DNA of 37,094 bases from positions 1-37,094 of the forward strand of contig CANQYK010000006.1 in NCBI GenBank assembly GCA_947628065.1, in the 5' to 3' direction. The notes below the pieces were generated by a model, which saw only the letters and a program-made list of their open reading frames with translations, did no database searches and was not told the origin of the DNA. Below, piece after piece: positions 25,974 through 36,946 of the stretch. The DNA comes from an uncultured Bacilli bacterium. Lineage in GTDB: Bacteria; Bacillota_I; Bacilli_A; RF39; UBA660. Position numbers and translations under genes: made by a program. Positions within the stretch are counted from its first letter, which is position 1, and each line of letters opens with the position of its first letter.

Positions 25974-26879
25974 ATGCGTGTTATTAATTTAAGAATGCAT
26001 CAAGTAAGAAGATTAAAAGAATTAGAAATAGAAAAAGGAGTATTAAATACAGAAGCACTCTTATTAGTACTGAAGAAAAAACAAGCCAAGACAGAAAAAG
26101 GTGGCAGAATGGTCTTCAAATATTTGGATGCCCAAGATGATCCAAAAGTAATGGCCAGTAAAATGTATACGGTAAGTATGTTAAATAGTTCGGAACAATA
26201 TAAAAGCATTGATAAACTAATTCTTCCAGAATTTGCGGTTGCAGTGGATCAAAAAATTAGTGGTTTTGCATCCGCTTTAGAAGAAAATCATAGAAACGTT
26301 GGAAGATATCTTAATGATGATACCATTTCCTTACAAGATAAACTACCATATTTAAAACAAATAGGGGAGATCATACAAGAAGTAGAACAAGTAGATGATA
26401 ATAATTTTCGAATGCAATTTGGGGATTTGAATGAATATAACTTTATTTTAAGTGAAGATGATAAAGTAAAAGCAGTCGATCTTGATAGTTGTTATTTAGG
26501 ACAAGGAAATCCACCGATTTCTTATTATCTTAAACAAGATAAGGATATTTATTCCTTAAAAGAAAAGTATAAAACTGATTCCCATGGCGTTATCATACCA
26601 ACGGATAATACAGACTTATATTGTTATAGTATGATGATTTTAAGTACGCTTGCCAAAGAAAATATCTTTCAGTATAATCTTAATGTTTATTATGCTTATT
26701 TAAATCATTTAAAAGAAGTAGGGGTAGATATAGAATTGATCAAACAATATCATCATCTATATGTACCGATTGATAATCAAAATCCAAAAGATTTACTATC
26801 CACTATTCCAGTGGAAAAGGAAAAAGAAATGGAATTTAAAGAATTTAAGAAACAATATCAATTGAAAGAAACTTTCTAA
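25974..26879 (+). CDS. protein-kinase-fold protein of unknown function
   Basis: 301 residues. The sequence has the kinase-like pattern: a strand with Lys (RMVFKYLD, Lys49), the catalytic-loop motif FGDLNEYNFIL (Asp151, Asn156), and AVDLDSCYLG (Asp169 or Asp171) in the metal-binding position. This resembles aminoglycoside phosphotransferase and choline kinase folds. It may phosphorylate a small molecule or be a regulator. GGGGG precedes the ATG. Terminated by the hairpin at 26881-26905. Confidence 0.6.
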   Translation: MRVINLRMHQVRRLKELEIEKGVLNTEALLLVLKKKQAKTEKGGRMVFKYLDAQDDPKVMASKMYTVSMLNSSEQYKSIDKLILPEFAVAVDQKISGFASALEENHRNVGRYLNDDTISLQDKLPYLKQIGEIIQEVEQVDDNNFRMQFGDLNEYNFILSEDDKVKAVDLDSCYLGQGNPPISYYLKQDKDIYSLKEKYKTDSHGVIIPTDNTDLYCYSMMILSTLAKENIFQYNLNVYYAYLNHLKEVGVDIELIKQYHHLYVPIDNQNPKDLLSTIPVEKEKEMEFKEFKKQYQLKETF

Positions 26880-26880
26880 G

Positions 26881-26905
26881 TACAAGGATTTTCCTTGTAT
26901 TTTTC
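26881..26905 (+). terminator. intrinsic terminator
   Basis: TACAAGGA (26881-26888) and TCCTTGTA (26892-26899) form a perfect 8-bp stem followed by a T run. Confidence 0.85.
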
Positions 26906-26946
26906 GTTTTTATTTTTAATAGAATGAAAGAGAAAGGATGTCTTTT

Positions 26947-28578
26947 ATGAGAAAAAAATGTATGTTATCTTTGTTATCTTTTCTTTATTCTATTTTTATC
27001 ATCATAGGAATAAGTTTCCAAAAGTTTAAAAATTTGAATTTTCTTTTTCAAAAATACTATATTTCTATTCCTTTTTTTCTTCTTCTTTTTCTACTATTTC
27101 GAAAAGGAATAGCATTTCTTTTTTCTTATTTGGATGAAAAGAAAGAAAAAAAAGAAATCAAAAAGAAAGGAATCTTATTACTATTTGATCAAAAACCAAT
27201 AGTATTTTCTTTTCTTGTTCTTCTTATCTTTTTTCTTCCTTATATGATTGCTTTTTATCCTGCCATTTTATCCAAAGATCCTAGTTTTCAAATTTTACAA
27301 TATTTTGGTATTGATAATAAATATTCCTATTATTCTGTATTATTAGATAAAAATGTTATCATAACCAATCATCATCCAGTTCTACATACTCTTTTATTGG
27401 GTGGATTTGTTAAAATAGGTATGCTTTTTGATAGTGTTAATATGGGTTTATTTTGTTATAGTATATTTCAAATCCTAGTCGTAATATTTACGTTATCTTA
27501 TAGTGTTTTCTTTTTAAAACAGATAGGACTTAGTTTAAGATACCGTATTTTAGTACTAGGAATTTATGCCATTTGTCCTATTTTTCCATTTTATGCTTTA
27601 TCTCCTGTAAAAGATGTATTGTTTAGTTGTATTTTCTTGTTTTATGTCATTTCTTTATATTTCTTACAAAAGAGGGAAGAGAAACTAAAAAGGAAAGAAA
27701 TGTGCAACCTTTTTTCTCTTTTTCTATTGCTCCTTTTATTTCGAAACAATGGAATTCATGTCTTTGTTCTATCTTTTTTTCCTTTTCTCTTTTTAAAACA
27801 TAGAAATCGTTTTCAACATATTTTTCTTTTTGTTCTTACGGTTTGTTTTTATCTTTCCTATCAAAATATCATTCTTCCATTTTTTCATATTACACCATCT
27901 AGTAAAAGAGAGATGTTATCCATTCCTTTTCAACAAACAGCGCGTTATGTCAAATATCATAGGAAAGAGATAACACGCGATGAAAAAATGATAATTGATA
28001 AAATATTATCCTATGATACCCTAAAAGATCGCTATAACCCTGAAAAATCCGATCCTGTTAAAAATGAATTCAATAAATATAGTACCAAAGAAGATTTAAA
28101 TCGTTATTTTAAAGTTTGGTTTCAAGAAGGAATAAAGCATCCTATTACATATTTAGAAGCAACGCTTCATAATACGTATGGATATTTTTATCCTTTTCAA
28201 TTAAATTGGTATTTTTATAGTAAGTTTGAAAATACATTAAATCAGTATGGTTTTTCTTATCATTATAATCGTCTTTCTTTTTTACGAACCTTTTTTACTT
28301 ATTATGGTAATATTTTTCCCTATCTTCCAGTTCTAGGTCTTTTGGTTAATATTGGTTTTTCCTTTTGGATCTTGCTTTTTATGACGCTGTATCTTTTTTA
28401 TCGAAAGTATTATCAAGAATTACTTTTCTTTCTTCCATCTTTTATTATTTTTCTTGTTTGTATCGCATCACCTGTTAATACTTACTTTCGTTATGCACTA
28501 CCAAACATTATGTTACTTCCAACTCTTTTTGGTATCTTTCTTAGTACTATCAAAAAAGAAAAAAATTTGATACAATAA
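26947..28578 (+). CDS. polytopic membrane protein, DUF6020/glycosyltransferase-like
   Basis: 543 residues from ATG at 26947, which has AAAGG at correct distance; an ATG at 26938 directly follows that site. About ten to twelve hydrophobic segments cover the protein, with loops such as FYPAILSKDPSFQILQYFGI and NHHPVLHTLLLGG near the first extracellular loop, which resembles the acidic loop and NHHP motif of DUF6020-type, GT39-like lipid-linked glycosyltransferases. It probably acts at the membrane on a polyprenyl-linked sugar. Precise substrate is unknown. The gene starts about 40 bases after the terminator of the previous gene, with its own presumed promoter. Confidence 0.6.
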   Translation: MRKKCMLSLLSFLYSIFIIIGISFQKFKNLNFLFQKYYISIPFFLLLFLLFRKGIAFLFSYLDEKKEKKEIKKKGILLLFDQKPIVFSFLVLLIFFLPYMIAFYPAILSKDPSFQILQYFGIDNKYSYYSVLLDKNVIITNHHPVLHTLLLGGFVKIGMLFDSVNMGLFCYSIFQILVVIFTLSYSVFFLKQIGLSLRYRILVLGIYAICPIFPFYALSPVKDVLFSCIFLFYVISLYFLQKREEKLKRKEMCNLFSLFLLLLLFRNNGIHVFVLSFFPFLFLKHRNRFQHIFLFVLTVCFYLSYQNIILPFFHITPSSKREMLSIPFQQTARYVKYHRKEITRDEKMIIDKILSYDTLKDRYNPEKSDPVKNEFNKYSTKEDLNRYFKVWFQEGIKHPITYLEATLHNTYGYFYPFQLNWYFYSKFENTLNQYGFSYHYNRLSFLRTFFTYYGNIFPYLPVLGLLVNIGFSFWILLFMTLYLFYRKYYQELLFFLPSFIIFLVCIASPVNTYFRYALPNIMLLPTLFGIFLSTIKKEKNLIQ

Positions 28579-28595
28579 GTAAAGGAGGAGAGAAT

Positions 28596-28865
28596 ATGAA
28601 ATATCATTATAAGACAGAAGAAGTGTGCCCAAAAGAGATTATATTTGAATTAAACGATGGAATTTTATCACATGTACAGTTTCTATATGGTGGATGTCCT
28701 GGTAATTTACAGGCTTTACCAAGACTAGTAGAAAATATGAGTGTAGAAGAAGTTACCCAAAAATTAGAAGGCATTAAGTGTGGAAGAAAGAATACCTCGT
28801 GTGCCGATCAACTGGTAAAAGCAATAAAGAAAGCATATGAAGAAGAAAAGAAAGTAGTATCTTAA
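28596..28865 (+). CDS. TSCPD domain-containing protein (TIGR03905 family)
   Basis: 89 residues with FLYGGCPGNLQALPRLVENM and KCGRKNTSCADQL, the conserved core of small TSCPD proteins. The conserved cysteines (GGCPG, KCG, TSCAD) suggest metal or nucleotide binding as in the C-terminal domain of B12-dependent ribonucleotide reductases. GGAGGAG precedes the ATG. Function is not established. It stands alone between the membrane protein and the thioredoxin-like gene. Confidence 0.85.
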   Translation: MKYHYKTEEVCPKEIIFELNDGILSHVQFLYGGCPGNLQALPRLVENMSVEEVTQKLEGIKCGRKNTSCADQLVKAIKKAYEEEKKVVS

Positions 28866-28869
28866 TTTG

Positions 28870-28896
28870 AATTGTGATTTTTATTGCAATTTTTTT
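28870..28896 (+). terminator. probable weak terminator
   Basis: AATTG and CAATT form a short stem around an AT-rich loop and are followed by seven T. The stem is short, so read-through is possible. Confidence 0.45.
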
Positions 28897-28939
28897 CTTT
28901 TTAGGGTATTCTATAAATAGTTGAGAAAAGAGGTAGTAT

Positions 28940-29671
28940 ATGAAAAAGAAAGTATTGATGATAATACCTGTAATACTTATGGTATTATCGATTGGAATTA
29001 TTATGTATGTAAAAGGAAATGATATCAAAGCAAAAGTTAATTTGGATGCCATTAAATTTAAGGAAGATTATGAAAGCTTAAATGGTACAAAAAGAGAAAA
29101 AGATGGAAAAACCATTCGTTCTATTACAATTCCGAAAAAGAATCCTTTTGTTTATAAAGAAGCAGAAGACATTGTAAAGATGGTAGAGGAGAAAGAAACA
29201 TTTGTTGTTTACTTTGGTTTTAATGATTGTCCTTGGTGTCGAAGTGTTGTTCCAACGCTTGCAAGTGTAGCGAATGATTTAAATCTTGATACGATTTATT
29301 ATGTAAATGTAAAAGATATTCGGGATACAATGAAATTAGATGATGAGAACAAAGCAGTAACCGATGTAAAGGGAAGCAAAGGTTATTATAAACTACTTGA
29401 TACTTTTTCTAGTGTTTTAGAAGATTACACCTTAGAAGATCAAGAGGGAAACGAAGTAGAAACGGGTGAGAAGAGAATTTTTGCGCCTAATATTATTAGT
29501 GTTATTGATGGAAAAGTAACCAAATTAACGGAAGGAATTAGTGAAAAACAAACCGATGGTTATATGAAATTAACAAAAGAGATGAAAAACGATATGAAAA
29601 AGCAAGTAGAAGAAGTATTAAAACCAGTACAAGAAGCAAAAACAACATGTGCAAAAGATAAAGGTTGTTAA
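28940..29671 (+). CDS. membrane-anchored thioredoxin-like protein
   Basis: 243 residues: an N-terminal signal anchor (VLMIIPVILMVLSIGIIMYV, residues 5-24) and an extracytoplasmic thioredoxin-like domain with the active site CPWC at 97-100 in VVYFGFNDCPWCRSVVPTL. The protein ends in a CAKDKGC segment with two more cysteines. It probably exchanges disulfides on the outer face of the membrane. AAGAGG precedes the ATG. The TtcA-like gene starts three bases after its stop. Confidence 0.8.
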   Translation: MKKKVLMIIPVILMVLSIGIIMYVKGNDIKAKVNLDAIKFKEDYESLNGTKREKDGKTIRSITIPKKNPFVYKEAEDIVKMVEEKETFVVYFGFNDCPWCRSVVPTLASVANDLNLDTIYYVNVKDIRDTMKLDDENKAVTDVKGSKGYYKLLDTFSSVLEDYTLEDQEGNEVETGEKRIFAPNIISVIDGKVTKLTEGISEKQTDGYMKLTKEMKNDMKKQVEEVLKPVQEAKTTCAKDKGC

Positions 29672-29673
29672 GA

Positions 29674-30507
29674 ATGGAACAATATCAAGAAATTGAACGT
29701 AGTATTATAAAAAAATATCGAAAAGATATATGGAGTCCTTTTATGAAAGCTGTAAGAGAATACCGTCTTATCGAAGAAAATGATAAGATTATGGTTTGTA
29801 TGAGTGGAGGAAAGGATTCCTTTTTACTTGCGAAATGTTTTCAAGAAATCAAACGCCATGGAAAAGTTCCTTTTGATGTTTGTTATGTTGTAATGGATCC
29901 AGGCTATAAAGAAGAAAATCGAAAGAAAATAATAGAAAATGCTGAAAAACTTAATATTCCAATCGAAATATTCCAAAGTGATATTTTTGAAATTGTCCAA
30001 AATGTAGAAAAAAGTCCTTGTTATTTGTGTGCTAGAATGAGAAGAGGTTGTCTTTATAGCAAAGCAAAAGAACTTGGATGCAATAAAATAGCCTTAGGGC
30101 ATCACTTTAATGATGTGATTGAAACAACGCTATTATCAATGTTTTATGGTGCAGAAATTAAAACGATGCTTCCCAAATTAAAAAGTGATCATTTTGAAGG
30201 ATTAGAATTAATAAGACCACTTTATTATGTAAGGGAAGATGCTATTCTTGCTTGGACAAAATATCATCATTTAACCTTTTTAAACTGTGCTTGTCGTTTT
30301 ACAGAAGATGTTTCTTTAAAAAAAGAAGAAAGTAAGCGATTAGAAATCAAAAAAATAATTCATGTTTTAAAAAAGCAAAATCCTATGATTGATTATAATA
30401 TTTTTAAAGCCCTTGATAATATTAATTTAAACTGTGTATTAGGAGTTAAAAAACAAGGAATCTATCATAGTTATCTAGAAGAATATGAAAAAGAAAAACT
30501 TGAGTGA
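29674..30507 (+). CDS. TtcA-family tRNA 2-thiolation ATPase
   Basis: 277 residues from ATG at 29674. The PP-loop motif SGGKDS lies at residues 44-49 and activates a tRNA base as adenylate. CYLCARMRRGCLY (Cys116, Cys119) and a later CACRF supply cysteines expected to hold an Fe-S cluster, as in TtcA, which makes 2-thiocytidine at position 32 of tRNA. GHHFNDVIETTLLSMFYG is also typical. It starts three bases after the thioredoxin-like gene. Members in Bacillota are annotated as TtcA-like, but the target base here is not proven. Confidence 0.78.
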   Translation: MEQYQEIERSIIKKYRKDIWSPFMKAVREYRLIEENDKIMVCMSGGKDSFLLAKCFQEIKRHGKVPFDVCYVVMDPGYKEENRKKIIENAEKLNIPIEIFQSDIFEIVQNVEKSPCYLCARMRRGCLYSKAKELGCNKIALGHHFNDVIETTLLSMFYGAEIKTMLPKLKSDHFEGLELIRPLYYVREDAILAWTKYHHLTFLNCACRFTEDVSLKKEESKRLEIKKIIHVLKKQNPMIDYNIFKALDNINLNCVLGVKKQGIYHSYLEEYEKEKLE

Positions 30508-30524
30508 TCAGCCCAAGTTTTTTT
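30495..30524. terminator. terminator between convergent genes
   Basis: AAAACTTG (30495-30502) and CAAGTTTT (30514-30521) pair over 8 bp, followed by further T. The stop codon of the TtcA-like gene lies in the loop. Confidence 0.75.
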
Positions 30525-30530
30525 TAGATA

Positions 30531-30950
30531 TTATTCCTCCATCATTTTTTTAAAAACTAACGTATCTCGTATCACAAAATCATTTTTAAGATATAAGTGA
30601 TGAGCTGCTTTTCTTTCTTTTCGAGAAGTAAGTTCTAAGTAAGAAACATTATCTTTTTTCGCATATTTTTCTACTTCTTTTAAAAGTAGGGTTGCAATAC
30701 TTCTATTTTGATATTCTTTTTTTACACAAACGTAATTAAGAAAATAATAAGATATATTCTTGATAGTATCATCTATTTTGTCAATTGAAATATGTCCAAT
30801 CACTTTATCTTTATCAAGAGCAATCAAAGAAAAATGATGTTCATTTTCTACATATTTTAATTTTTTCGAGACACCATCAAAATTTTCACTAAGAAGTTCT
30901 CCTGTTTCTTCTGTTTTTTCTTTTGTTAATCTTTCAATTTTTATTTCCAT
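30531..30950 (-). CDS. GNAT family N-acetyltransferase
   Basis: 139 residues from ATG at 30950, five bases after AGGTGA; a GTG at 30959 overlaps that site. The GNAT fold is seen in FSLIALDKDKVIGHISIDKI, then YFLNYVCVKKEYQNRSIATL with the acetyl-CoA loop (QNRSIAT, a variant of Q/R-x-x-G-x-G/A), YLELTSRKERKAAHHLYLKN and a final strand. It transfers an acetyl group to an unknown amine. It stands alone, convergent to the TtcA-like gene. Confidence 0.8.
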   Translation of the reverse strand: MEIKIERLTKEKTEETGELLSENFDGVSKKLKYVENEHHFSLIALDKDKVIGHISIDKIDDTIKNISYYFLNYVCVKKEYQNRSIATLLLKEVEKYAKKDNVSYLELTSRKERKAAHHLYLKNDFVIRDTLVFKKMMEE

Positions 30951-31010
30951 TCTATTCACCTGATACTATAATACCATAAGGAAAAACCTTTCGTAAAGTA
31001 AATTGTTAAG

Positions 31011-31092
31011 AAAAAAATGTGATGAAAATAGTAAAATATGTGGAAAAAATGTGATATTTTTTGTAAAAGCAGTGTAAAAAACGTGATTTTTT
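31011..31092. repeat. three AAAAAA(T/C)GTGAT repeats at 32-bp spacing
   Basis: TGTGAT occurs at 31018-31023 and 31050-31055, and CGTGAT at 31082-31087, each preceded by a run of A and the last two followed by a run of T. The 32-bp period is three helical turns, so the sites lie on one face of the DNA, just upstream of a TATAAT-like box (TATATAAT, 31103-31110) and the DUF4143 gene. Confidence 0.7.
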
Positions 31093-31130
31093 AATAATAT
31101 ATGTATATAATGGAAATATGAGGTGATAAA

Positions 31131-32441
31131 ATGAATAGAAAAATTATGATGGATTTGATAAAATGGAAAAATCGAAAAAACAGAAAACCACTCATTTTAA
31201 AAGGTGCAAGACAAGTTGGAAAAACTTATATTTTGAAGCAATTTGGATTAGAAAATTATGAATCTGTCGCATATTTTAATTTTGATAATGATAGTGATTT
31301 ATATGATATTTTTGAACATACAAAAGATCCAAAAAGAATAATAGAACAGTTATCCCTTGCTTGTGGGAAAAAGATTAAAGAAAAAGATACTTTAATTATT
31401 TTTGATGAAATTGGAGAGTGTCCCAATGCACTCAATAGTTTAAAATATTTTTGTGAAGAAGCTCCCACTTATCACGTGGCATGTGCAAGTTTAAGAATAA
31501 GACTTTCGCATACATCTTTTCCTGTTGGTAAGGTTGATTTTTTAGAGATGATGCCAATGAGTTTTATGGAATTTTTAAATGCTGATGGGTATCAAAATAT
31601 TGTGGAATATTTTGATAATCTTCAAGTGATTGAAAAAATACCAGAAAATATTTTTCATTTGTTAGAAGAAAAATTAAGAACTTATTTTATTGTTGGTGGA
31701 ATGCCAGAAGTTGTTTCTTCTTGGGTAAAAAATAAAGATATTGAAGAAGTGGAAAGATTACAAGATGCTATTTTGACATCATACGAGAATGATTTTTCAA
31801 AACATACAAGTAATAGCGAAGGAAATAAAATATCTCTTATTTGGAATAGTATCGTTTCTCAATTAGCCAAGGATAATAAAAAATTTTTATTTCAAGTGGT
31901 AAAGGAAGGTGCAAGAGCAAGAGAATACGAAAATGCTCTTAATTGGTTAAAGGATGCAAATGTAATATATAAAATTCATAATGTGAAAAAAGCAGTCTTG
32001 CCTTTGATTGCATATCAAGATTTATCATCTTTTAAAATATATTTTAATGATGTAGGTCTTCTTTGTAGAAAAGCAAAAATTGATAGTCGTCTTGCCATTA
32101 GTAAAGATGAAATTTATGGGGAATATAAAGGAGCTTTAACAGAAAATTATGTATTAGAAATGTTGTCTTCTCTTTATAAAGATACTATTTTTTATTATAC
32201 ATTTGATAAATATGAAATTGATTATGTGATCCAAACCTTAAATGAAATTATTCCAATTGAAGTAAAGGCATCCAAATCGACGAATCATATTAGTTTTAAT
32301 AAATATAATGAAAAAATGAATCCAAAACTTAGAGTACGATTTTCCATGAACAATTTAAGTTTTGATGATAATTTACTTAATGTTCCTTTGTTTTTGATTG
32401 AATATCTTCCAAAATTAATTCTTATCCTATCCGATAAGTAA
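31131..32441 (+). CDS. DUF4143-type AAA ATPase
   Basis: 436 residues. Walker A KGARQVGKT (24-32) and Walker B TLIIFDEI (86-93) lie in the AAA domain, followed by SFPVGKVDFLEMMPMSFMEF, which is diagnostic for this family. The C-terminal DUF4143 domain has a restriction-nuclease-like core (YEIDYVIQ ... IIPIEVKAS). The segment CASLRIRLSH replaces the usual GSLLG-x-x-LS, a possible change in the sensor region. AGGTG precedes the ATG. The family is common and mobile, and its role is unknown. A cluster of three repeats sits in its promoter. Confidence 0.85.
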   Translation: MNRKIMMDLIKWKNRKNRKPLILKGARQVGKTYILKQFGLENYESVAYFNFDNDSDLYDIFEHTKDPKRIIEQLSLACGKKIKEKDTLIIFDEIGECPNALNSLKYFCEEAPTYHVACASLRIRLSHTSFPVGKVDFLEMMPMSFMEFLNADGYQNIVEYFDNLQVIEKIPENIFHLLEEKLRTYFIVGGMPEVVSSWVKNKDIEEVERLQDAILTSYENDFSKHTSNSEGNKISLIWNSIVSQLAKDNKKFLFQVVKEGARAREYENALNWLKDANVIYKIHNVKKAVLPLIAYQDLSSFKIYFNDVGLLCRKAKIDSRLAISKDEIYGEYKGALTENYVLEMLSSLYKDTIFYYTFDKYEIDYVIQTLNEIIPIEVKASKSTNHISFNKYNEKMNPKLRVRFSMNNLSFDDNLLNVPLFLIEYLPKLILILSDK

Positions 32442-32449
32442 GAAAACTA

Positions 32450-32478
32450 TTGGCAAAAATAAATTTCTATATTATAAT
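32450..32478 (+). promoter_or_regulatory. valS promoter
   Basis: TTGGCA (32450-32455) and TATAAT (32473-32478) are separated by exactly 17 bases and lie just before the T-box leader. Confidence 0.8.
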
Positions 32479-32484
32479 AAACAT

Positions 32485-32706
32485 GTACAAAAACGAAGAA
32501 GTCGAGGAGTATATAGAATTTTATTTTAAGAGAGTATAGGGTGGTGAGACTATATAATAAAATCTATAGAAGGTAGCGATGGAGTTTTATTTCTGAATCA
32601 GTAGGAAATAACGTCTTGACACGTTACGTCTTAAGAGATTACGAAAGTAATAATAAAGGTGGTACCACGGAGCAGTTCGTCCTTTTGGATGAATTGCTCT
32701 TTTTTG
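32485..32706 (+). promoter_or_regulatory. T-box riboswitch of valS
   Basis: The leader has AGAGAG and GGGTGGTGAGACT of stem I, the valine specifier GTA in GAAGGTAGCG, CTGAATC at the base of stem I, and the T-box core GGTGGTACCACGG (32659-32670). The core is followed by a terminator (GAGCAGTTCGTCC paired with GGATGAATTGCTC, then TTTTTT). Uncharged tRNA-Val would stabilise the antiterminator. It fills the 280-bp gap before valS. Confidence 0.95.
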
Positions 32707-32720
32707 AAAGGAGAATTGTT

Positions 32721-35258
<2,538 letters not shown>

Positions 35259-35266
35259 ACTGCTTT

Positions 35267-35644
35267 TTAAGTAAGAGCAATTTCTGTTTCTAAATCTTTA
35301 TCAAAAATAGCAATGTATAAAAGGATACATCCTCCAATTAAAATTAGGGTTGCAGCGATCAAATTTGCTTCATTAAAAAATTTTGTAGTAGAAGAGTCTG
35401 TTTCTTTCAAATTTTTAACATCCCTTAGACTATCTTCAAAGAAATAAAGATAAACCAAAAGTGCGACAGCAAAGATAAAAATATTAAGTTTTCGGTACTC
35501 TTCTTTTGCTTTTACATCATCAAAAAGAATATATTTTTTTTCTATCGAATTACTATAAAAACTTAAAAGGATTAAAACAATATAGATACTCCAAGCAATA
35601 TTTTCGTCTTGGATTTTTTGTAAAATTTCAACTTTTTTCTCCAT
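35267..35644 (-). CDS. small membrane protein of unknown function
   Basis: 125 residues with three hydrophobic segments: about 17-31 (AWSIYIVLILLSFYS), 53-68 (LNIFIFAVALLVYLYFF) and 92-112 (ANLIAATLILIGGCILLYIA). A charged loop separates the last two. No family is recognised. It is convergent with valS and divergent from the gene at 35695. Confidence 0.6.
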   Translation of the reverse strand: MEKKVEILQKIQDENIAWSIYIVLILLSFYSNSIEKKYILFDDVKAKEEYRKLNIFIFAVALLVYLYFFEDSLRDVKNLKETDSSTTKFFNEANLIAATLILIGGCILLYIAIFDKDLETEIALT

Positions 35645-35694
35645 ATTAAAATATATTCAAAGAAAAAGATTAATATAATGGGGTAGGTGGTATT

Positions 35695-35976
35695 ATGCAT
35701 CTTCCGAATGTTTCAGCCAAAACATTTTCTTTTAGTGCCGTATTACTTGGTTATTTATTAATTGATGATCTAACAGCAAACGAACAAAATGCACTTGGAA
35801 ACTGGTTAATGTTAACGGCGCAAGTATTAAGTACCAATGCCTTTTATCAACAAGTCCAACAAGAACGATCGCAAGCAAATACTTCCACAGTATCCAATGA
35901 AGATGGAATTAAAATGTTAGAAAAAATGGTCGAAGCCTTAAAGAAAGAAATAGAAGAGTTAAAAATGAAAAATTAG
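35695..35976 (+). CDS. small hypothetical protein
   Basis: 93 residues. The first 60 (FSFSAVLLGYLLIDDLTANE, then LGNWLMLTAQVLSTNAFYQQ) look helical and partly amphipathic; the last 28 form a charged helix (KMLEKMVEALKKEIEELKMK). A TATAAT box (35674-35679) and AGGTGG precede the ATG. Similar short proteins with an LTANEQNALGNWL segment occur in Bacillota without assigned function. Confidence 0.6.
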   Translation: MHLPNVSAKTFSFSAVLLGYLLIDDLTANEQNALGNWLMLTAQVLSTNAFYQQVQQERSQANTSTVSNEDGIKMLEKMVEALKKEIEELKMKN

Positions 35977-36039
35977 GATAGTTTCCTCTTTTTTCTTTTT
36001 CAAAAATATATTATACTAACAATAGAAGGAGTGATAATG

Positions 36040-36936
36040 ATGGCAAGTATCAAAAATCAGACGACAAAAACGATTCTTTCTTTTTTCTTTTTAACAATAG
36101 GATCGATTCTTGCAGCTTATGCCTTAGAAGCTTTCTTAATCCCAAATACCATTTTAGATGGCGGTGTGACAGGTATTTCTATTATCGTTTCTAAACTAAC
36201 AGAATTACCTCTTAGTTTATTGGTATTGCTTTTTAATATTCCCTTTATTTATGTTGGGTATAAAAATTTAGGATTCAACTTTTTGTTTCGAACGATTTAT
36301 ACTATGGTGTTATTTTCCGTTTGTCTAACGCTTTTTCATTCGGTAGAAGCAATAACCGAACAAATATTATTAGCAACCGTTTATGGTGGTGTTTTATTAG
36401 GGGTAGGAGTAGGACTTATTATTCGTTCTGGTGGTTGTGTGGATGGAACAGAGTCTGTCGCAATCGTCATTAGTAAAAAAACATCTTTATCGGTTGGACA
36501 AGTGGTCTTAATCTTTAATTTGATTATTTATGGAGTTGCTGGACTTATTTTTGGAATTGATCGAGCCCTTTATTCTTTGCTTACTTATTTTATTACGTTT
36601 AAAACCATTGACTTTGTATCCGAAGGCTTAGAACAGACAAAAGCAGCCCTTATTATTACAGATAATGGAAGTGACATAGCCAAAGAAATTTATAAGCGAT
36701 TAGGAAGAACCGTAACAATTATGGATGGGAAAGGATTAATTAGTGGAGAAAAAGAAATATTATATTGTGTTTTAACAAGAATTGAAGTGTTTGAATTAAA
36801 ACATATTGCAGAACAAATGGATGAAAGTGTATTTATTAGTATTTTAGAAGTATCCGATTTAATTGGAGAACATATTAAATCAACGAAAAAACTAAGAAAA
36901 GTAAGAGAAAATATAAAGAAGACTGCTAGCAAGTAA
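36040..36936 (+). CDS. YitT-family membrane protein (DUF161 + DUF2179)
   Basis: 298 residues from ATG at 36040, eight bases after AAGGAG (an ATG at 36037 is also possible). The N-terminal part has five to six membrane helices with AYALEAFLIPNTILDGGVTG and GVGVGLIIRSGGCVDGTESV, diagnostic of YitT proteins. The C-terminal DUF2179 domain (about 215-290) has RTVTIMDGKGLISGEKEILY and VFISILEVSDLIG and folds as a soluble ligand-sensing domain. Transport substrate is not known. Ends at an intrinsic terminator. Confidence 0.9.
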   Translation: MASIKNQTTKTILSFFFLTIGSILAAYALEAFLIPNTILDGGVTGISIIVSKLTELPLSLLVLLFNIPFIYVGYKNLGFNFLFRTIYTMVLFSVCLTLFHSVEAITEQILLATVYGGVLLGVGVGLIIRSGGCVDGTESVAIVISKKTSLSVGQVVLIFNLIIYGVAGLIFGIDRALYSLLTYFITFKTIDFVSEGLEQTKAALIITDNGSDIAKEIYKRLGRTVTIMDGKGLISGEKEILYCVLTRIEVFELKHIAEQMDESVFISILEVSDLIGEHIKSTKKLRKVRENIKKTASK

Positions 36937-36946
36937 CAGTCTTTTT
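36919..36946 (+). terminator. terminator after YitT-family gene
   Basis: AAGACTG (36919-36925) and CAGTCTT (36937-36943) form a 7-bp stem followed by TTT. The stop codon lies in the loop. Confidence 0.8.

Noticed and set aside
32616-32720. N-terminal extension of valyl-tRNA synthetase
   Set aside because: The frame is open only because it crosses the T-box and its terminator; the ATG at 32721 follows AAAGGAG.
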